6,738 nucleotides of DNA from positions 1-6,738 of the forward strand of contig NZ_JBNQGD010000321.1 in NCBI RefSeq assembly GCF_050436765.1, in the 5' to 3' direction. Position numbers and translations under genes: made by a program. How positions within the stretch are numbered: position 1 is the first letter of the stretch; the number at the start of each line of letters is the position of its first letter. Below, piece by piece: positions 6,528 to 6,738 of this stretch. The stretch is from Arachidicoccus sp050436765. Its GTDB lineage: Bacteria; Bacteroidota; Bacteroidia; Chitinophagales; Chitinophagaceae. Under the pieces are notes generated by a model that searched no databases, was not told where the DNA came from, and saw only the letters and a list, made by a program, of their open reading frames with translations.

Positions 6528-6582
6528 AAATCCAAGGGGAGTTGAATAAATGAAGATGAGTGCAACAACCTTCATAACGACA

Positions 6583-6719
6583 AAGAAATTAGCTGGCCAA
6601 CGCAAAAACCTGTGGAAAGGGTATAATATTTTTATTTGAGGACTATTAGATTATGCAAGACATGGATAGGGTCACAGACTGCCTGGGAGTGTAATATAAA
6701 CTGTGTCAGCTAATTTTTT
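6583..6719. repeat. Inverted-repeat pair of about 15 bp flanking about 107 bp
   Basis: AAATTAGCTG (6586-6595) is exactly complementary to CAGCTAATTT (6707-6716). Pairing extends to 6583-6597 with 6705-6719 when two G-T wobbles are allowed. Inside, CACAG (6673-6677) can pair with CTGTG (6701-6705), in competition with the outermost pair. The span of 137 bp could be a small non-autonomous element, the base of a structured RNA, or chance in AT-rich DNA. No target-site duplication was identified. Confidence 0.35.
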
Positions 6720-6738
6720 ATTTACCTTTACTGAATCA

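Larger units (their letters stand above)
6401..6738. other. Region downstream of btuB without a convincing gene
   Basis: No open frame of plausible coding character is seen in this 338-bp stretch. It contains a strong hairpin at 6481-6524, an inverted-repeat pair at 6583-6597 and 6705-6719, and a TAnnTTTG-like box TACCTTTA (6723-6730) that might serve a gene beyond the right edge. A 40-codon frame at 6407-6529 begins 6 nt after the btuB stop but is not convincing. Sequence around 6685-6716 (GGGAGTG ... CTGTGTCAGC) has the look of an insertion-sequence terminus, but this is an impression only. Confidence 0.6.

Noticed and set aside
6407..6529. 40-codon ORF (MVFESIDRALQQLARVDSI...) after btuB.
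   Set aside because: No recognised family, short, no initiation signal, and its 3' part is a hairpin. Kept only as a finding, not as a gene.
6420..6605. 61-codon minus-strand frame opposite the same region.
   Set aside because: No recognisable domain, no promoter or start context, and it crosses the btuB terminator hairpin and part of the inverted repeat. Likely chance.
1..6738. CRISPR arrays, tRNA and rRNA genes, toxin-antitoxin or defence genes.
   Set aside because: No spaced direct repeats, cloverleaf-like sequences, rRNA sequence or such protein families are visible on either strand.

Overview
The window looks like a piece of a Bacteroidota chromosome, most probably of the Chitinophagaceae/Sphingobacteriia type. 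The DNA is AT-rich and Shine-Dalgarno sites are not apparent before the genes. Several genes are preceded by the Bacteroidota -7 promoter box TAnnTTTG. The principal sigma factor is the short form (285 aa, no region 1.1) typical of that phylum. The family level is inference; the phylum is well supported.

Layout from left to right: (1) the N-terminal third of glucose-6-phosphate isomerase (pgi) on the minus strand, running off the left edge. (2) A divergent spacer of about 160 bp with promoter candidates for both directions. (3) A YceI-family lipoprotein on the plus strand that has no usable ATG and probably starts at TTG. (4) The primary sigma factor (rpoD/sigA) behind a good TACCTTTG box and a leader of about 100 nt, ending at a strong intrinsic terminator. 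(5) pyrB, the aspartate carbamoyltransferase catalytic subunit. (6) coaD, phosphopantetheine adenylyltransferase. (7) A 350-bp leader carrying a TACCTTTG promoter and a clear cobalamin riboswitch. (8) A BtuB-like TonB-dependent receptor. (9) About 340 bp with no convincing gene but with two inverted repeats and a sequence that might be a mobile-element end.

Most of the genes are unrelated housekeeping functions that appear to be separate transcription units: glycolysis, transcription, pyrimidine synthesis, CoA synthesis. The one clear regulatory circuit is the riboswitch-btuB pair, in which intracellular cobalamin should turn down the outer-membrane importer of cobalamin.

I see no obviously new system. 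The part most worth a second look is the long region between the aptamer and the btuB start codon. It contains a hairpin able to compete for the B12-box strand and a perfect 11-bp stem ending directly against the btuB AUG. Other points of interest are the non-ATG start of the lipoprotein, a possible leaderless pyrB mRNA, and the unexplained inverted repeat at the right edge.
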